Shown in pieces: positions 7,717 through 17,355 of a stretch of 64,000 nt of DNA. The stretch comes from Lachnospiraceae bacterium (lineage in GTDB: Bacteria; Bacillota; Clostridia; Lachnospirales; Lachnospiraceae). The stretch spans positions 230,823-294,822 of the forward strand of contig JAHZFJ010000003.1 in NCBI GenBank assembly GCA_019421365.1, read 5' to 3'. Numbering within the stretch: position 1 is the stretch's first letter; each line of letters starts with the position of its first letter. The translations under genes were made by a program, and so were the position numbers. Below the pieces are notes generated by a model, which saw only the letters and a list, made by a program, of their open reading frames with translations, was not told the DNA's origin and ran no database searches.

Positions 7717-9171
7717 TTATCGTAGATCATTTGCATTCTCGGAAAGAACTTTTTCTTTCCTTGCAATCATTTCATCTACTCTTGCTATATAATCCGTCAC
7801 ACTCTTAACATTCTCAGCACGTTCAATTCGATATCCGTCAGGGAAAACAAATTTAGAAGATGCTCCTGCACCAAGGGCAAGTATCGTTTGTTTCTCTTCC
7901 ATAATCAGAATATTATAAATTCCTTCTTTTCCTTCTTTGGCATATCCTATGTTCTCTAGATTCTCTGCCATGTTCTTTTGTCTATATAGATAATATGGCT
8001 TATAATCTGCTTTCTTGGTATATTCAAGACATGCATCAAGCATACCAGAAACATCTTTCGCTTCCAATCCTCTATATTGATCCTTGTGGATATTCAAATT
8101 CGCAGCACGTTTTATTGCTAATGTATGAACTGTTAGACTATCTGGGGAAAGAATATCAATTTCACGTAAAGTATCTTCTACGTCCTCTTTGCATTCACCT
8201 GGTAAACCAATGATAATATCCATATTAATATTATCATGACCTTCTTCTCTAGCTATAGCAAATGTTTCTCTAATCTCATCAACTGAATGTTTTCTTCCTA
8301 TTAAATCAAGCGTATCTTGCTTCATCGTCTGTGGATTAATAGATATCCTTGTTACTCCTTGTTCTTTCAGAATACGAAGTTTATCTCTTGTAATACTATC
8401 TGGTCTTCCTGCTTCCACCGTAAATTCCTTAACATGTGTGAAGTCGAATTCCTCACGAATCTTAATTAGCAATCTCTCTAATTGTTCTTCATTTAATGAA
8501 GTTGGAGTACCACCACCTAGGTATACGGTTGTTAATCTTTTATGTGGACAAGCATTCTTTGCATATTCGATTTCTTTGAATAATGCATCAATATACTCAT
8601 CAACTAGATGAGAAAACTTCTCTATCGAATACGAAGCAAAAGAGCAGTACAAACATGTACTTGGACAAAATGGTATTCCAATATAGATGCTATAACCATT
8701 CTTATAGTCTATCTCCTCTAAAATCCTATGTTCTCTTGTAACGATATCCATACACAAATCTGTCTTCTCTTTGCTACAAAGATACTGATCATACATAAAA
8801 CTTTCAATCTTATCTAGTGTTTCTCCATGCTCTAACTTTTCCATTGCAAGCTTAGTTGGACGGATTCCTGTTAATGTTCCCCACTGTAAACTTAACTTTG
8901 TTACCTCAGATAACACATTATAAAGTAATCTCTTCAGTACATTCTTCTTATTCTTACGCTCTTCATCAAGGACAGTATCTGATTTCGATAAGATAGGTAT
9001 TCCATTCTCACTGAATGAAATACCTATCTGGTTCTTATCATACGATACTTCTAACACACGATCTGCTTCTTTTTGATCATCAAACGTGATATCCTCTTTA
9101 GGAAAGAATGCCTTAGTCAATGATTGTATATCATATTCAAAATCTATATTAATTAATTTTATCTGTATCAT
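7717..9171 (-). CDS. hemZ: HemZ-type coproporphyrinogen dehydrogenase-like radical SAM protein
   Basis: A 484-residue radical SAM protein of the clostridial HemZ group. The [4Fe-4S]/SAM cluster cysteines are C169, C173 and C176 (CPSTCLYC), followed by YLGGGTPTSL and the HemN-like RISINPQTM segment. The N-terminal ~150 residues are specific to the HemZ subgroup. Annotated as anaerobic oxidative decarboxylation of coproporphyrinogen III, but many relatives live in organisms without a haem pathway, so a different role (haem chaperone or other radical chemistry) is possible. Gap to the MBL gene upstream is 30 bp; part of the relA-hisS-aspS run. The ribosome site is weak. Confidence 0.9.
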   Translation of the reverse strand: MIQIKLINIDFEYDIQSLTKAFFPKEDITFDDQKEADRVLEVSYDKNQIGISFSENGIPILSKSDTVLDEERKNKKNVLKRLLYNVLSEVTKLSLQWGTLTGIRPTKLAMEKLEHGETLDKIESFMYDQYLCSKEKTDLCMDIVTREHRILEEIDYKNGYSIYIGIPFCPSTCLYCSFASYSIEKFSHLVDEYIDALFKEIEYAKNACPHKRLTTVYLGGGTPTSLNEEQLERLLIKIREEFDFTHVKEFTVEAGRPDSITRDKLRILKEQGVTRISINPQTMKQDTLDLIGRKHSVDEIRETFAIAREEGHDNINMDIIIGLPGECKEDVEDTLREIDILSPDSLTVHTLAIKRAANLNIHKDQYRGLEAKDVSGMLDACLEYTKKADYKPYYLYRQKNMAENLENIGYAKEGKEGIYNILIMEEKQTILALGAGASSKFVFPDGYRIERAENVKSVTDYIARVDEMIARKEKVLSENANDLR

Positions 9172-9201
9172 AATTCACACTTCACCCATCTGCACTAGCT
9201 G

Positions 9202-9846
9202 CTAAGCTTCAAAATATGGGTTAGTCTTTCTTTCATATCCCATTGTTGAAGATTCACCATGTCCTGGTAATACAATTGCATCATCTATAACTGGTTTTAA
9301 CTTTTCACATACAGAATGAATAATCTGCCCCATGTTACTAGTTGGTAAGTCGGTACGTCCCACTGTTCCACGGAATAACGTATCACCTGTTACAAGAACC
9401 TTCTCTTCGTTGAAGTAATAACACATACCCCCCTTAGTATGACCAGGTGTTGCAATTGCTTCAATGTTAAATCCAGCTAACATGAATTTTTCACCGTCAT
9501 GTAAGTAGTTGTTTGCATCAACCGAGAAAGATGCACCATTAAAATCAAGTGAAAGATTATAACGATCATCTAATAAAACCTCTTGCTCTTCTTCGTTAGC
9601 ATATACAGGAATTGCGTATTCACTTGCAATATTTTTCACAGCTAATATGTGGTCGAAATGCCCATGTGTTAATAAAATTGCAACTGGTTTTAAATTATCT
9701 TTTTCAATTCTTGATTCAATAATCTCTGCACCGCTACCTGGATCAACTATGATACACTCTTTCGAATCTTGATTTATTAACATGTAACAGTTCGTTCTAA
9801 CAGGACCAACAACGCATGTTGAAATCTCCATTTTTCCTGCTTTCAT
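9202..9846 (-). CDS. MBL-fold hydrolase, glyoxalase II-like
   Basis: A 214-residue metallo-beta-lactamase fold hydrolase. The dinuclear metal motif is THGHFDH (H61, H63, D65, H66), with the third histidine in GHTKGGMCYYF, an aspartate in VTGDTLFRGTVGRTD and the last histidine in LPGHGESS. The layout fits the short YcbL-like glyoxalase II group that hydrolyses thioesters of small thiols; substrate unknown. Two close starts are possible (MKAGK at 9846 and an internal ATG at codon 6), each with a modest ribosome site. It follows relA by 63 bp, a conserved clostridial neighbourhood. Confidence 0.88.
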   Translation of the reverse strand: MKAGKMEISTCVVGPVRTNCYMLINQDSKECIIVDPGSGAEIIESRIEKDNLKPVAILLTHGHFDHILAVKNIASEYAIPVYANEEEQEVLLDDRYNLSLDFNGASFSVDANNYLHDGEKFMLAGFNIEAIATPGHTKGGMCYYFNEEKVLVTGDTLFRGTVGRTDLPTSNMGQIIHSVCEKLKPVIDDAIVLPGHGESSTMGYERKTNPYFEA

Positions 9847-9909
9847 AATTTAATACCTGCTTTCTATCTGTCAATTATAACGGGGTTAAGCCAAATCTCA
9901 ATGATAAGG

Positions 9910-12210
9910 TTAACCCGTCGTTCTCTCTATATCAAGTACACTTTCTATATTACGTATCTTACCTACAAGAATCTTCAATTGTTCAACGCCATGAATCTCG
10001 AAAGCTACATTAATAGTAGCTGTTCCTTGCTTACTAGTACGAACTGTCATTGACGTAACATCAATTTTGTTTTCTGTGAAGATTTTAGATACATCTAAAA
10101 GTACACCATTTCTATTGTTTGCGTAAATCTTAATCTCAGCTGTATATAATTCATTCAAACCTTTGTCTGTTGCAACGGACCACTCTGCATCGATTAGTCT
10201 TACTCGATCCTCTTCTGGTAGATTCATAACGTTAATACAATCGGTTCTATGAATTGATACACCACGACCTCTTGTGACAAAACCAATAATTTCATCACCT
10301 GGAACAGGAGAACAGCACTTAGAAAAACGTACTGCAACATCGTGTATTCCTTCAACAACGATACCATTCTTAGATTTTACCACCGATGAAGGTTTACTAT
10401 CTCTAACTTCTGCAATTGTCTCAAGTACTTTCTCGTCAGTAATCTCTTTCTTCTGTTTCTTTTTGTACTCTTCTAACAATTTGTTAACGATTTGGCCTTC
10501 TTTCAAACCGCCATGACCAACTGCTGCATATACGCTATCCCAATCACGGAAACCGTATTTTCTCATAGCTTTTGTCATGAATTCCGTTTTAAGAAGATCA
10601 CTTAATACGATATTCTTGTTTTTACAATACGTAGTAATCATATCCTTACCACGATTGATATTATCTTCTTTTAATTCAGCCTTAAACCACTGATTAATCT
10701 TGTTCTTTGCTTGTGTGCTCTTAACAATACTCAACCAGTCACGACTTGGTCCACGGGAATTTTGTGAAGTAATAATCTCAATACGATCACCATTTTGTAT
10801 CTTATATTCAATGGGTACTAGCTTTCCATTTACCCTAGCTCCTACCATCTTATTACCTACTGCACTATGAATACTGTAAGCAAAATCAATTGGAGTAGAT
10901 CCATTTGGTAAGTTCTTTACATCCCCTGTAGGTGTAAAGCAATATACACTCTCAGAGAATAAATCAAGGTCACTCTTTAACAAACTAAGAAATTCTTTAT
11001 TATCTGACATTTCTCTTTGCCATTCAAGAATTTGTCTAAGCCATGTTAATTTTGCTTCTTCCCTATCTCTTGTGTTCTTGCCTTCTTGATTTTCTTTATA
11101 CTTCCAGTGAGCTGCAATACCATATTCGGCAGTACGGTGCATTTCATAAGTACGAATCTGTACCTCAAACGGCTTACCTTCTGGCCCAATTAGAGTAGTA
11201 TGCAAAGATTGATACATATTTGCTTTTGGCATTGCAATATAGTCCTTGAATCTACCCGGTATGGGTTTATACATCTCATGTATAACACCAAGTGCAGCAT
11301 AGCAATCCTTCACCGACTCTACAACTATACGAACAGCAAATAAATCATAGATTTGTTCTAACGTCTTATTCTGATTCACCATCTTTTTATAGATACTAAA
11401 GAAATGCTTTACACGTCCATCAATCTTTGCTTCTATATTAGATGAAATAATATGATTCTTAACATCTGTTACAATGGATTTTATGAAGGATTCTCTCTCA
11501 CTCTTTTTAGAAGCAATCTTTAGAATTAATCCTTGATAAACTTCTGGCTCTAAGTATTTCAAGGACAAATCATCTAATTCTACTTTAATCTTAGATATAC
11601 CAAGCCTTTGAGCAATTGGAGCATAGATATCCATTGTTTCACGAGCTTTTTCTCTTTGCTTCTCTGGCTTCATATATTGAAGTGTACGCATATTATGCAA
11701 ACGGTCAGCTAACTTAATTAAGATAACACGTATGTCCTTTGCCATAGCAAGGAACATCTTACGTAAATTCTCCGCTTGAATCTCTACTTTATCTTTTGAA
11801 TAATTTAACTGTGTTAACTTTGTTACTCCATCTACTAATAAACAAACTTCTTCACTAAATAGTTCTGTAATCTGTTCTGTAGTCAAAACAGTATCTTCTA
11901 CTACATCATGAAGTATTCCCGCAACAATTGTTTCTTTATCAAGTTCCAACTCTGCTAATATGATTGCTACACATAACGGATGTATAATATATGGTTCCCC
12001 AGATTTTCTCTTTTGGTCTTTATGTGCGTTATAGGCCAAGTTATAAGCCTTCTCAATCATGGAAATGTCCGCAGATGGGTGATAGCCTTGTATTGTACTA
12101 ATTAACTTTTTGTACAATATTTCTGGTTCCGTAAAATCCGCTGGAGCTGTAATATCAGAGAAATCATCACTTACAATATTCATATCCTCTCGTTGCTGTT
12201 TACTATCCAT
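9910..12210 (-). CDS. relA: Bifunctional (p)ppGpp synthetase/hydrolase
   Basis: The 766-residue Rel enzyme makes and degrades the alarmone (p)ppGpp in the stringent response. In order: HD hydrolase domain with intact HDVVED at 101-106; RelA/SpoT synthetase (about 240-390, AVRIVV, RFKDYIAMPKANMYQSLHTT, EVQIRTYEMHRTAEYGIAAHWKYK); TGS (about 415-475, VYCFTPTGDVKNLPNGSTP); a zinc-finger/helical part with RFSKCCSPVPGDEIIGF; and a C-terminal ACT domain. Both catalytic centres look intact, as for the single Rel protein of Firmicutes. GGTGG precedes the ATG. It probably heads the operon running to aspS; a 250-bp gap with a terminator separates it from apt. Confidence 0.97.
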   Translation of the reverse strand: MDSKQQREDMNIVSDDFSDITAPADFTEPEILYKKLISTIQGYHPSADISMIEKAYNLAYNAHKDQKRKSGEPYIIHPLCVAIILAELELDKETIVAGILHDVVEDTVLTTEQITELFSEEVCLLVDGVTKLTQLNYSKDKVEIQAENLRKMFLAMAKDIRVILIKLADRLHNMRTLQYMKPEKQREKARETMDIYAPIAQRLGISKIKVELDDLSLKYLEPEVYQGLILKIASKKSERESFIKSIVTDVKNHIISSNIEAKIDGRVKHFFSIYKKMVNQNKTLEQIYDLFAVRIVVESVKDCYAALGVIHEMYKPIPGRFKDYIAMPKANMYQSLHTTLIGPEGKPFEVQIRTYEMHRTAEYGIAAHWKYKENQEGKNTRDREEAKLTWLRQILEWQREMSDNKEFLSLLKSDLDLFSESVYCFTPTGDVKNLPNGSTPIDFAYSIHSAVGNKMVGARVNGKLVPIEYKIQNGDRIEIITSQNSRGPSRDWLSIVKSTQAKNKINQWFKAELKEDNINRGKDMITTYCKNKNIVLSDLLKTEFMTKAMRKYGFRDWDSVYAAVGHGGLKEGQIVNKLLEEYKKKQKKEITDEKVLETIAEVRDSKPSSVVKSKNGIVVEGIHDVAVRFSKCCSPVPGDEIIGFVTRGRGVSIHRTDCINVMNLPEEDRVRLIDAEWSVATDKGLNELYTAEIKIYANNRNGVLLDVSKIFTENKIDVTSMTVRTSKQGTATINVAFEIHGVEQLKILVGKIRNIESVLDIERTTG

Positions 12211-12408
12211 GAAATCACCACCTATTCCTGCGTCATATCTATTTATAGTTACATAAGTACTATTATCATAATACTTTTTACGTCCTTATTATTCTTCCGA
12301 AAAGTTATCATATTTACTACTCTGTACTAATCCTTTATGTTTAATAATTAATTATAAAGAAAACACATCAAAAAATCAATAAAATAATAGAATAATGTCA
12401 TTCGTTAC

Positions 12409-12433
12409 TAAAAAAGTGAGCCTTAGCTCACTT
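12409..12433 (-). terminator. Terminator downstream of apt
   Basis: Stem AAGTGAGC/GCTCACTT (12414-12421, 12426-12433) with a four-base loop and five T on the minus strand, 30 bp after the apt stop. The remaining gap to relA (12211-12408) is AT-rich with no other clear feature. Confidence 0.8.
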
Positions 12434-12462
12434 CTTTAATGGGCATATCCAACTTCCTAGCC

Positions 12463-12987
12463 TTATTTACCCTCGTATTTAATAACAGATACTACATCGT
12501 ATCCTTCTAATTTCTTTCTTCCTTCTAAACCTTCTAATTCCATTAAGAATGCTATGCGAACAACTTCTCCACCTAATTGTTCTACTAACTTAACGATAGC
12601 TTCAATTGTACCACCTGTAGCAATTAGGTCATCGATGATAACAACTTTTTGACCTGGTTTAATTGAATCTTTGTGAAGTTCAATAATTGCTGAGCCATAT
12701 TCAAGATCATATTCCATCTCTACTGTTTCACGAGGTAATTTACCTTTCTTTCTAACTGGAACGAAAGCTTTATTCATGTTGTATGCAACAGGAACACCGA
12801 AGATAAATCCTCTTGATTCTGGTCCAAGTACAATATCAAAATCTATATCTTTTAATTCTTCCATTATAGAATCAATTGCTAATTTAAGCCCATCACGATC
12901 TTGTAATACACTTGTTACATCTCTAAAGATTATTCCTTCTTCTGGAAAGTCGTTAATACTTACTACGTAATCTTCTAATTTTTTCAT
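12463..12987 (-). CDS. apt: Adenine phosphoribosyltransferase
   Basis: Purine salvage: adenine plus PRPP gives AMP. The 174-residue length is typical. The PRPP-binding loop VVIIDDLIATGGT is at 116-128, and the family motif GPESRGFIFGVPVA at 55-68 is intact. GGAGG stands seven bases before the ATG. It sits between recJ and relA, the usual firmicute recJ-apt-relA order, with recJ ending upstream in the same direction (147 bp gap). An own terminator follows. Confidence 0.97.
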   Translation of the reverse strand: MKKLEDYVVSINDFPEEGIIFRDVTSVLQDRDGLKLAIDSIMEELKDIDFDIVLGPESRGFIFGVPVAYNMNKAFVPVRKKGKLPRETVEMEYDLEYGSAIIELHKDSIKPGQKVVIIDDLIATGGTIEAIVKLVEQLGGEVVRIAFLMELEGLEGRKKLEGYDVVSVIKYEGK

Positions 12988-13134
12988 TAATGGTCCTCCA
13001 TATATTATGTTTCTGGTTATCTCACCAGCACAAACCCTGTATGTTACAAAACACGTTCTTTTTCAACAATATATTATTATATCACTGCCAATTCTTGTTG
13101 GCAACCCTAAAACATTTTCCAAGACCTATCTACA

Positions 13135-14898
13135 TTATTGAATTCCTTGAATAATAATTTGTGGAGTTTTGACTCCATTGTACTCATTGATATTTGGATA
13201 ATACAAGGCTGATATTTTAATCTCATTAGGTATACCTTTATATAATTTATCTACTTCATTATTGCCATATTTATCAATGAGATATTCATTAAATTGATCA
13301 ATTTGATTAAAATATAGGGCATCCATTCTCTTACCGTATTGATTCTCTACTTTAAGCTTTAATGTATTACGATTCTTTCCTAAAATATCTGCCTTAATAA
13401 TGGATAGATTCCTCTCTGCAAACACGGGCTTCTCGTTACCTTTTCCAAACGGCTCAAGTAACTCAAGCTCTTCAACAAGTTCTTCCTTTACATAGCCAAT
13501 AGGCATTAATACGTCGATGGAAATCTTATTAATAAAGTCTTCCTCAGTAAGCTCTGTTCGCTGATTCAGTGCCGTACGCAGTGGCTCCACATTCTCTTCT
13601 TTTAATGATAATCCTGCTGCCATAGGATGACCACCAAACTTATCTAAATATTCTTTACATTTTGTTAGTTCTTCAAACATATTATATTGTTCAATGGAAC
13701 GTGCAGAGCCTTTTACACCTTCATGTGCCTTGGTTAATACAATGGCTGGCTTATGATATCTCTCACGTATTCTTCCCGCAATAATACCTGCTAAACTTTC
13801 ATGACAATCTGGCAAATATACAACTAGAACTTTATGATTGATCAAGTCTGTCGTCTCGATAATCTCAATAGCTTCTTCAAGACCTCTAGCCGTCATATCC
13901 TTTCTCTTGTCATTCAGTTCTTTTAACTGAGCAGCTATCTTTCTTGCACTGTCGCCGTCTTGTTCTAATAATAAAGACAAACCAATCTTCGCTGTTTCAA
14001 GACGACCAGAAGCATTCAGACAAGGTCCTATAATAAAACCGAGATGGTATGCTGATAACTTAAATGTATTAATCTGATGAAGCTCCATCAAAGCTTCCAA
14101 TCCTTTATTATCTGTATTTCTCAATAAATTCAAGCCGTATTTTACAATAACTCGATTCTCATTAACCAAATCCATAACATCACATACCGTTGCTATAGCA
14201 GCATAGGCCAATAACTTCTTCGTCTCTTCTTTATCCACATGGAATCTCTCATATAAGACTTCTATCAACTTAAATGCAACAACTGCTCCACATATTGAAG
14301 GAAATGGATAGTTGCAGTCATGTTGTTTCGGATTCACAATTGCATCAGCAGGCGGTAAAACCTCTGTTCTTACCCCCTCGTTCTCAACGAATGGAATGTC
14401 GTGATGGTCTGTAATAATAACTGTCATCCCAATTTCTTTCGCATAACGAATCTGTTCGATTGCTGCGATACCATTATCACAAGTAATAATCGTATCTACT
14501 CCTGCCTCCTTAGCAGCCTTAATAATATTGATATTAATACCATACCCATCTTTCATACGTTCTGGTATCTCATAATCCACGTTAGCCCCAACGCGACTTA
14601 GGGCTGTAAACAATAAGAAAGTTGACACAACACCATCAACATCATAATCACCCACAATACGAATACGAGTATTCGAACGAATCTTTTCCTCCAAAATGTC
14701 ACATGCATAATCTACATCTTTCAATTGATGCGGATTATGCATGGTATCCGTACTAGAATTAAGGTACGCGTTGATATCCTCACTATTTACGAGACCTCGA
14801 TTCACCAATAATCTTGCTAAAACTTCACTAATCCGATGCTCATTAGCAATCTTAATAAAGTCTTCTTTTTTATTTTTTAAAAACCATTTTTCTTTCAA
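13135..14898 (-). CDS. recJ: Single-stranded-DNA-specific exonuclease RecJ
   Basis: A 5'-3' single-strand DNA exonuclease of recombination and mismatch repair, 587 residues. DHH domain: GDYDVDG (83-89) and ITDHHDIP with DHH at 164-166 supply the metal-binding aspartates and histidines; DHHA1 motif FGGHPMAAGLSL is near residue 430; the C-terminal third is the OB-fold domain, shorter than in E. coli. The start is TTG at 14896-14898, with GGGGA seven bases upstream; no in-frame ATG gives a better beginning. Upstream lies a 240-bp T-rich stretch and the hairpin element at 15140-15417. Confidence 0.95.
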   Translation of the reverse strand: MKEKWFLKNKKEDFIKIANEHRISEVLARLLVNRGLVNSEDINAYLNSSTDTMHNPHQLKDVDYACDILEEKIRSNTRIRIVGDYDVDGVVSTFLLFTALSRVGANVDYEIPERMKDGYGININIIKAAKEAGVDTIITCDNGIAAIEQIRYAKEIGMTVIITDHHDIPFVENEGVRTEVLPPADAIVNPKQHDCNYPFPSICGAVVAFKLIEVLYERFHVDKEETKKLLAYAAIATVCDVMDLVNENRVIVKYGLNLLRNTDNKGLEALMELHQINTFKLSAYHLGFIIGPCLNASGRLETAKIGLSLLLEQDGDSARKIAAQLKELNDKRKDMTARGLEEAIEIIETTDLINHKVLVVYLPDCHESLAGIIAGRIRERYHKPAIVLTKAHEGVKGSARSIEQYNMFEELTKCKEYLDKFGGHPMAAGLSLKEENVEPLRTALNQRTELTEEDFINKISIDVLMPIGYVKEELVEELELLEPFGKGNEKPVFAERNLSIIKADILGKNRNTLKLKVENQYGKRMDALYFNQIDQFNEYLIDKYGNNEVDKLYKGIPNEIKISALYYPNINEYNGVKTPQIIIQGIQ

Positions 14899-15139
14899 CT
14901 TAATTCCCCATTTTACATAACTTTTTTTGTAGTCTATGCTTTATTGTTTTTGTTTTTAGTTTCCTATTCTTTGTTCTTTGTTTTAGTGTATTTATCTCAT
15001 TTTATTTGTCTTATTGTTTCTAACTGAGTTTTTTTCTCATTGTAACAATTTATTCTTTAGATCTGATTTTTATTTTTCTTTTGTTTTTCTAGCCTACTAA
15101 ATCCATTCTATAATTACTAACTTGATAATTAGTTAACCA

Positions 15140-15417
15140 GCAAAACTCTCAATACCTTTCATTTGCTTCTTAGATGACGCACTATGACTTAAAAACGATA
15201 GCGTAGCACTTTAGTACTTCTTAGTGTGTATTCCTAAACCTAGGAAGGCGAGGCAAGGACGCCGAGCCAGCATTCGCTGAGGCAGGATGCCGAATCGAAT
15301 GTGGTTCCGCATCTATTATTAAACTTAACATACACACTTAGAAGTACTTAGACGCGAAGCGTGTTTTGTGTCATAGCGCGTCATCTAAGAAGCTACAAAG
15401 CATAACTAGAGTTTTGC
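15140..15417. repeat. Long hairpin element, copy 1 of a dispersed family
   Basis: About 278 bp with arms reading toward each other. GCAAAACTCT at 15140-15149 pairs with 15408-15417; a 16-bp block pairs perfectly (15165-15180 with 15378-15393); an 18-bp block (15213-15230 with 15331-15348) has one mismatch. The core (about 15238-15315) is GC-richer and holds GGAAGGCGAGGCAAGG and ACGCCGAGCCAGC. It matches a copy at 24495-24773 in the opposite orientation. It occupies the gap between the lcp stop and recJ and codes for no protein. The rest of the gap (14899-15139) is T-rich without a clear feature. Confidence 0.85.
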
Positions 15418-15428
15418 GTCCCCCCTAC

Positions 15429-16394
15429 CTAATTACCACCATAATTATAGATAAAGTCCTGTAATGCGTTTACGTTTGTTTCCATATCTGGAACTAAAAC
15501 AGCCATATTATTAATTCTTCTTTGTTCATATGAATTATCAATTGGAATTCTCATCTGGTCTATCTGAGTTGTTCCAAGCATAAGCACTGACTGCATATAA
15601 GACATAATCTGATCATTTGTTAAATCTGTTGATATATACGGCATTAATTCTTCTGCCAATGAGATTAATTCTGCTAATGACATAGATTTTGCCTCTATAA
15701 ATATTGCTTGTAATACCTTACGTTGTCTTTCTGTTCTACCAAAATCACCTTGGGCATCTTGACGTATTCTTGTATATGCAAGTGCCTGTTCTCCATTCAT
15801 AACATTCGTTCCTGGCTGTAAATCCAGTACAGAACCTCTCTTATATGCGGTTGTTAAGTACTGATATTCCTCATCTGTTAAAGTAATTTTAACACCACCT
15901 ATTGTATTAATTACTTTCTTAAATGCAGAAAAATCTACTACAGCATATCCATCTAGTCGTATACCAAAATTACTTGCTATCGTTTCATACATTAAACTTA
16001 CACCACCAAAAGAATACGCTGCATTAAATCTATTTTCTCCGTATCCTGGTATTGTTAGGTACATATCTCTCATTAATGAAGTTAACTTCAACTTTATATG
16101 TTTTAAATCCAAAGTGGCGATCATTGCCGAATCAGAACGACCTGTTTGTGTCCAAGTTGCTCGTTTATCACTACCAACTAAAAGGATATTGATTATTCTG
16201 TCATCCTCCACTAAGTCTACATCCTCTAAATCAACTGACGATAATGATTCACCGCCTTCTCTATCTAATCCATCTAATACACCGTAGACTCTAATCTTAG
16301 CCTCTGCCAGTAAAAATCCTGTTGCTGAAGACAAGAGCAACAGGAATATGAATGTAAATTTACGAATCAATCTCTTTCTTTGTTTTCTCGTCAT
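15429..16394 (-). CDS. LytR-CpsA-Psr (LCP) family cell-wall glycopolymer ligase
   Basis: A 321-residue membrane-anchored protein: a basic N-terminus, one membrane segment (about 12-30), then an extracellular LCP domain (about 75-235). LCP hallmarks visible are NILLVGSDKR, RSDSAMIATLDL, LMRDMYLTIPGYG and the arginine-rich LAYTRIRQDAQGDFGRTERQ. The family transfers undecaprenyl-linked polymers to peptidoglycan outside the cell. It follows two glycosyltransferases with 15- and 16-bp gaps, so the three form an operon for a wall glycan, separate from the large locus at 30-48 kb. AGGGGG precedes the ATG. Its transcript runs into the long hairpin element. Confidence 0.92.
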   Translation of the reverse strand: MTRKQRKRLIRKFTFIFLLLLSSATGFLLAEAKIRVYGVLDGLDREGGESLSSVDLEDVDLVEDDRIINILLVGSDKRATWTQTGRSDSAMIATLDLKHIKLKLTSLMRDMYLTIPGYGENRFNAAYSFGGVSLMYETIASNFGIRLDGYAVVDFSAFKKVINTIGGVKITLTDEEYQYLTTAYKRGSVLDLQPGTNVMNGEQALAYTRIRQDAQGDFGRTERQRKVLQAIFIEAKSMSLAELISLAEELMPYISTDLTNDQIMSYMQSVLMLGTTQIDQMRIPIDNSYEQRRINNMAVLVPDMETNVNALQDFIYNYGGN

Positions 16395-16409
16395 GTAACT
16401 TTCCCCCTG

Positions 16410-17339
16410 TTAAAGCACTAGTAATAAACCTAAATTTCTTGGTACACCTGACTTCTTATACCCAAATCGGTACATTGCATATCGACGATATAACCAATTT
16501 CTTTTATTCAGATTAGCAAAACGGCCAATCAATGCTTTTTGTTCTTTTGTTAAAAACATATGGTAGATTTCAAGGAACTCCTCCGCCTGCTTCATATTCG
16601 AGTAAATCACTTCTCTTTGAGACTTAAGACTAGCCAATCGCTTTCTAATATAAGATCCATATTCTTGATTTCCTATTACATTATCCTCATGTTGACGATA
16701 CAATATTGTAGACTCCTCTAGATAGCCAATCTTGCCAAACGTTGCCGCTACAAGTGCAATCCACCAATCATGCACTCTTGCATTCTCTGGAATTGCAATT
16801 ATCTTATCCTTCAATGCTTGGTTCATCATCATCGTACAACCAATTAATTTATTTTCCATTAATAAATGAGCTAAACCTAACTTATTCGTATTCAAGTGAT
16901 TCGATCGATGAAAGGAACGATGGATTAGATTAAGTTTTGAATCCACTACAATTGCATCTGTAAACACTACCAATGGGGTTTCCTTACCGTACTTACTCTC
17001 CATCTGTTTCATCTTCTCTACTGTTAATTCAACTTTATCCTTATTCCAATAATCATCTTGATCACTAAACATAGTGTATTCTGCCGTGCTAGCTTGTAAT
17101 CCCTCTAAGAAATTTCTCGTACATCCTTTATTCTGCGCATTCTTCTTATAGGTAATTTTATCACCGTATTTTTCTTTCATTAAACTCAAGATATCTGTCA
17201 TAGCAGCTGAAGTTTGTTCTTCTTTAGTGTCATCATATATCGTCAGATGAATATTCTCATACGTATTCTTCATGATTGATTCGATCTGCTGCTTTATATA
17301 CTTTTCTCCATTGTACGCCGCCATTATTATCTCAACCAT
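16410..17339 (-). CDS. Family 2 glycosyltransferase
   Basis: A 309-residue GT-A enzyme. The N-terminal nucleotide-sugar fold has the start VEIIMAAYNGEKYIKQQIES, a DD in TIYDD and the catalytic-type FSDQDDYW motif (D93-D96). The C-terminal ~90 residues are basic and resemble those of rhamnosyltransferases that act on wall or O-antigen chains (LYRQHEDNVIG near 220). Sugar and acceptor are unknown. It sits between another GT2 gene and an LCP ligase, so it probably builds the same wall polymer. No membrane segment is evident. Confidence 0.88.
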   Translation of the reverse strand: MVEIIMAAYNGEKYIKQQIESIMKNTYENIHLTIYDDTKEEQTSAAMTDILSLMKEKYGDKITYKKNAQNKGCTRNFLEGLQASTAEYTMFSDQDDYWNKDKVELTVEKMKQMESKYGKETPLVVFTDAIVVDSKLNLIHRSFHRSNHLNTNKLGLAHLLMENKLIGCTMMMNQALKDKIIAIPENARVHDWWIALVAATFGKIGYLEESTILYRQHEDNVIGNQEYGSYIRKRLASLKSQREVIYSNMKQAEEFLEIYHMFLTKEQKALIGRFANLNKRNWLYRRYAMYRFGYKKSGVPRNLGLLLVL

Positions 17340-17355
17340 TAATGTACCGACCTTT

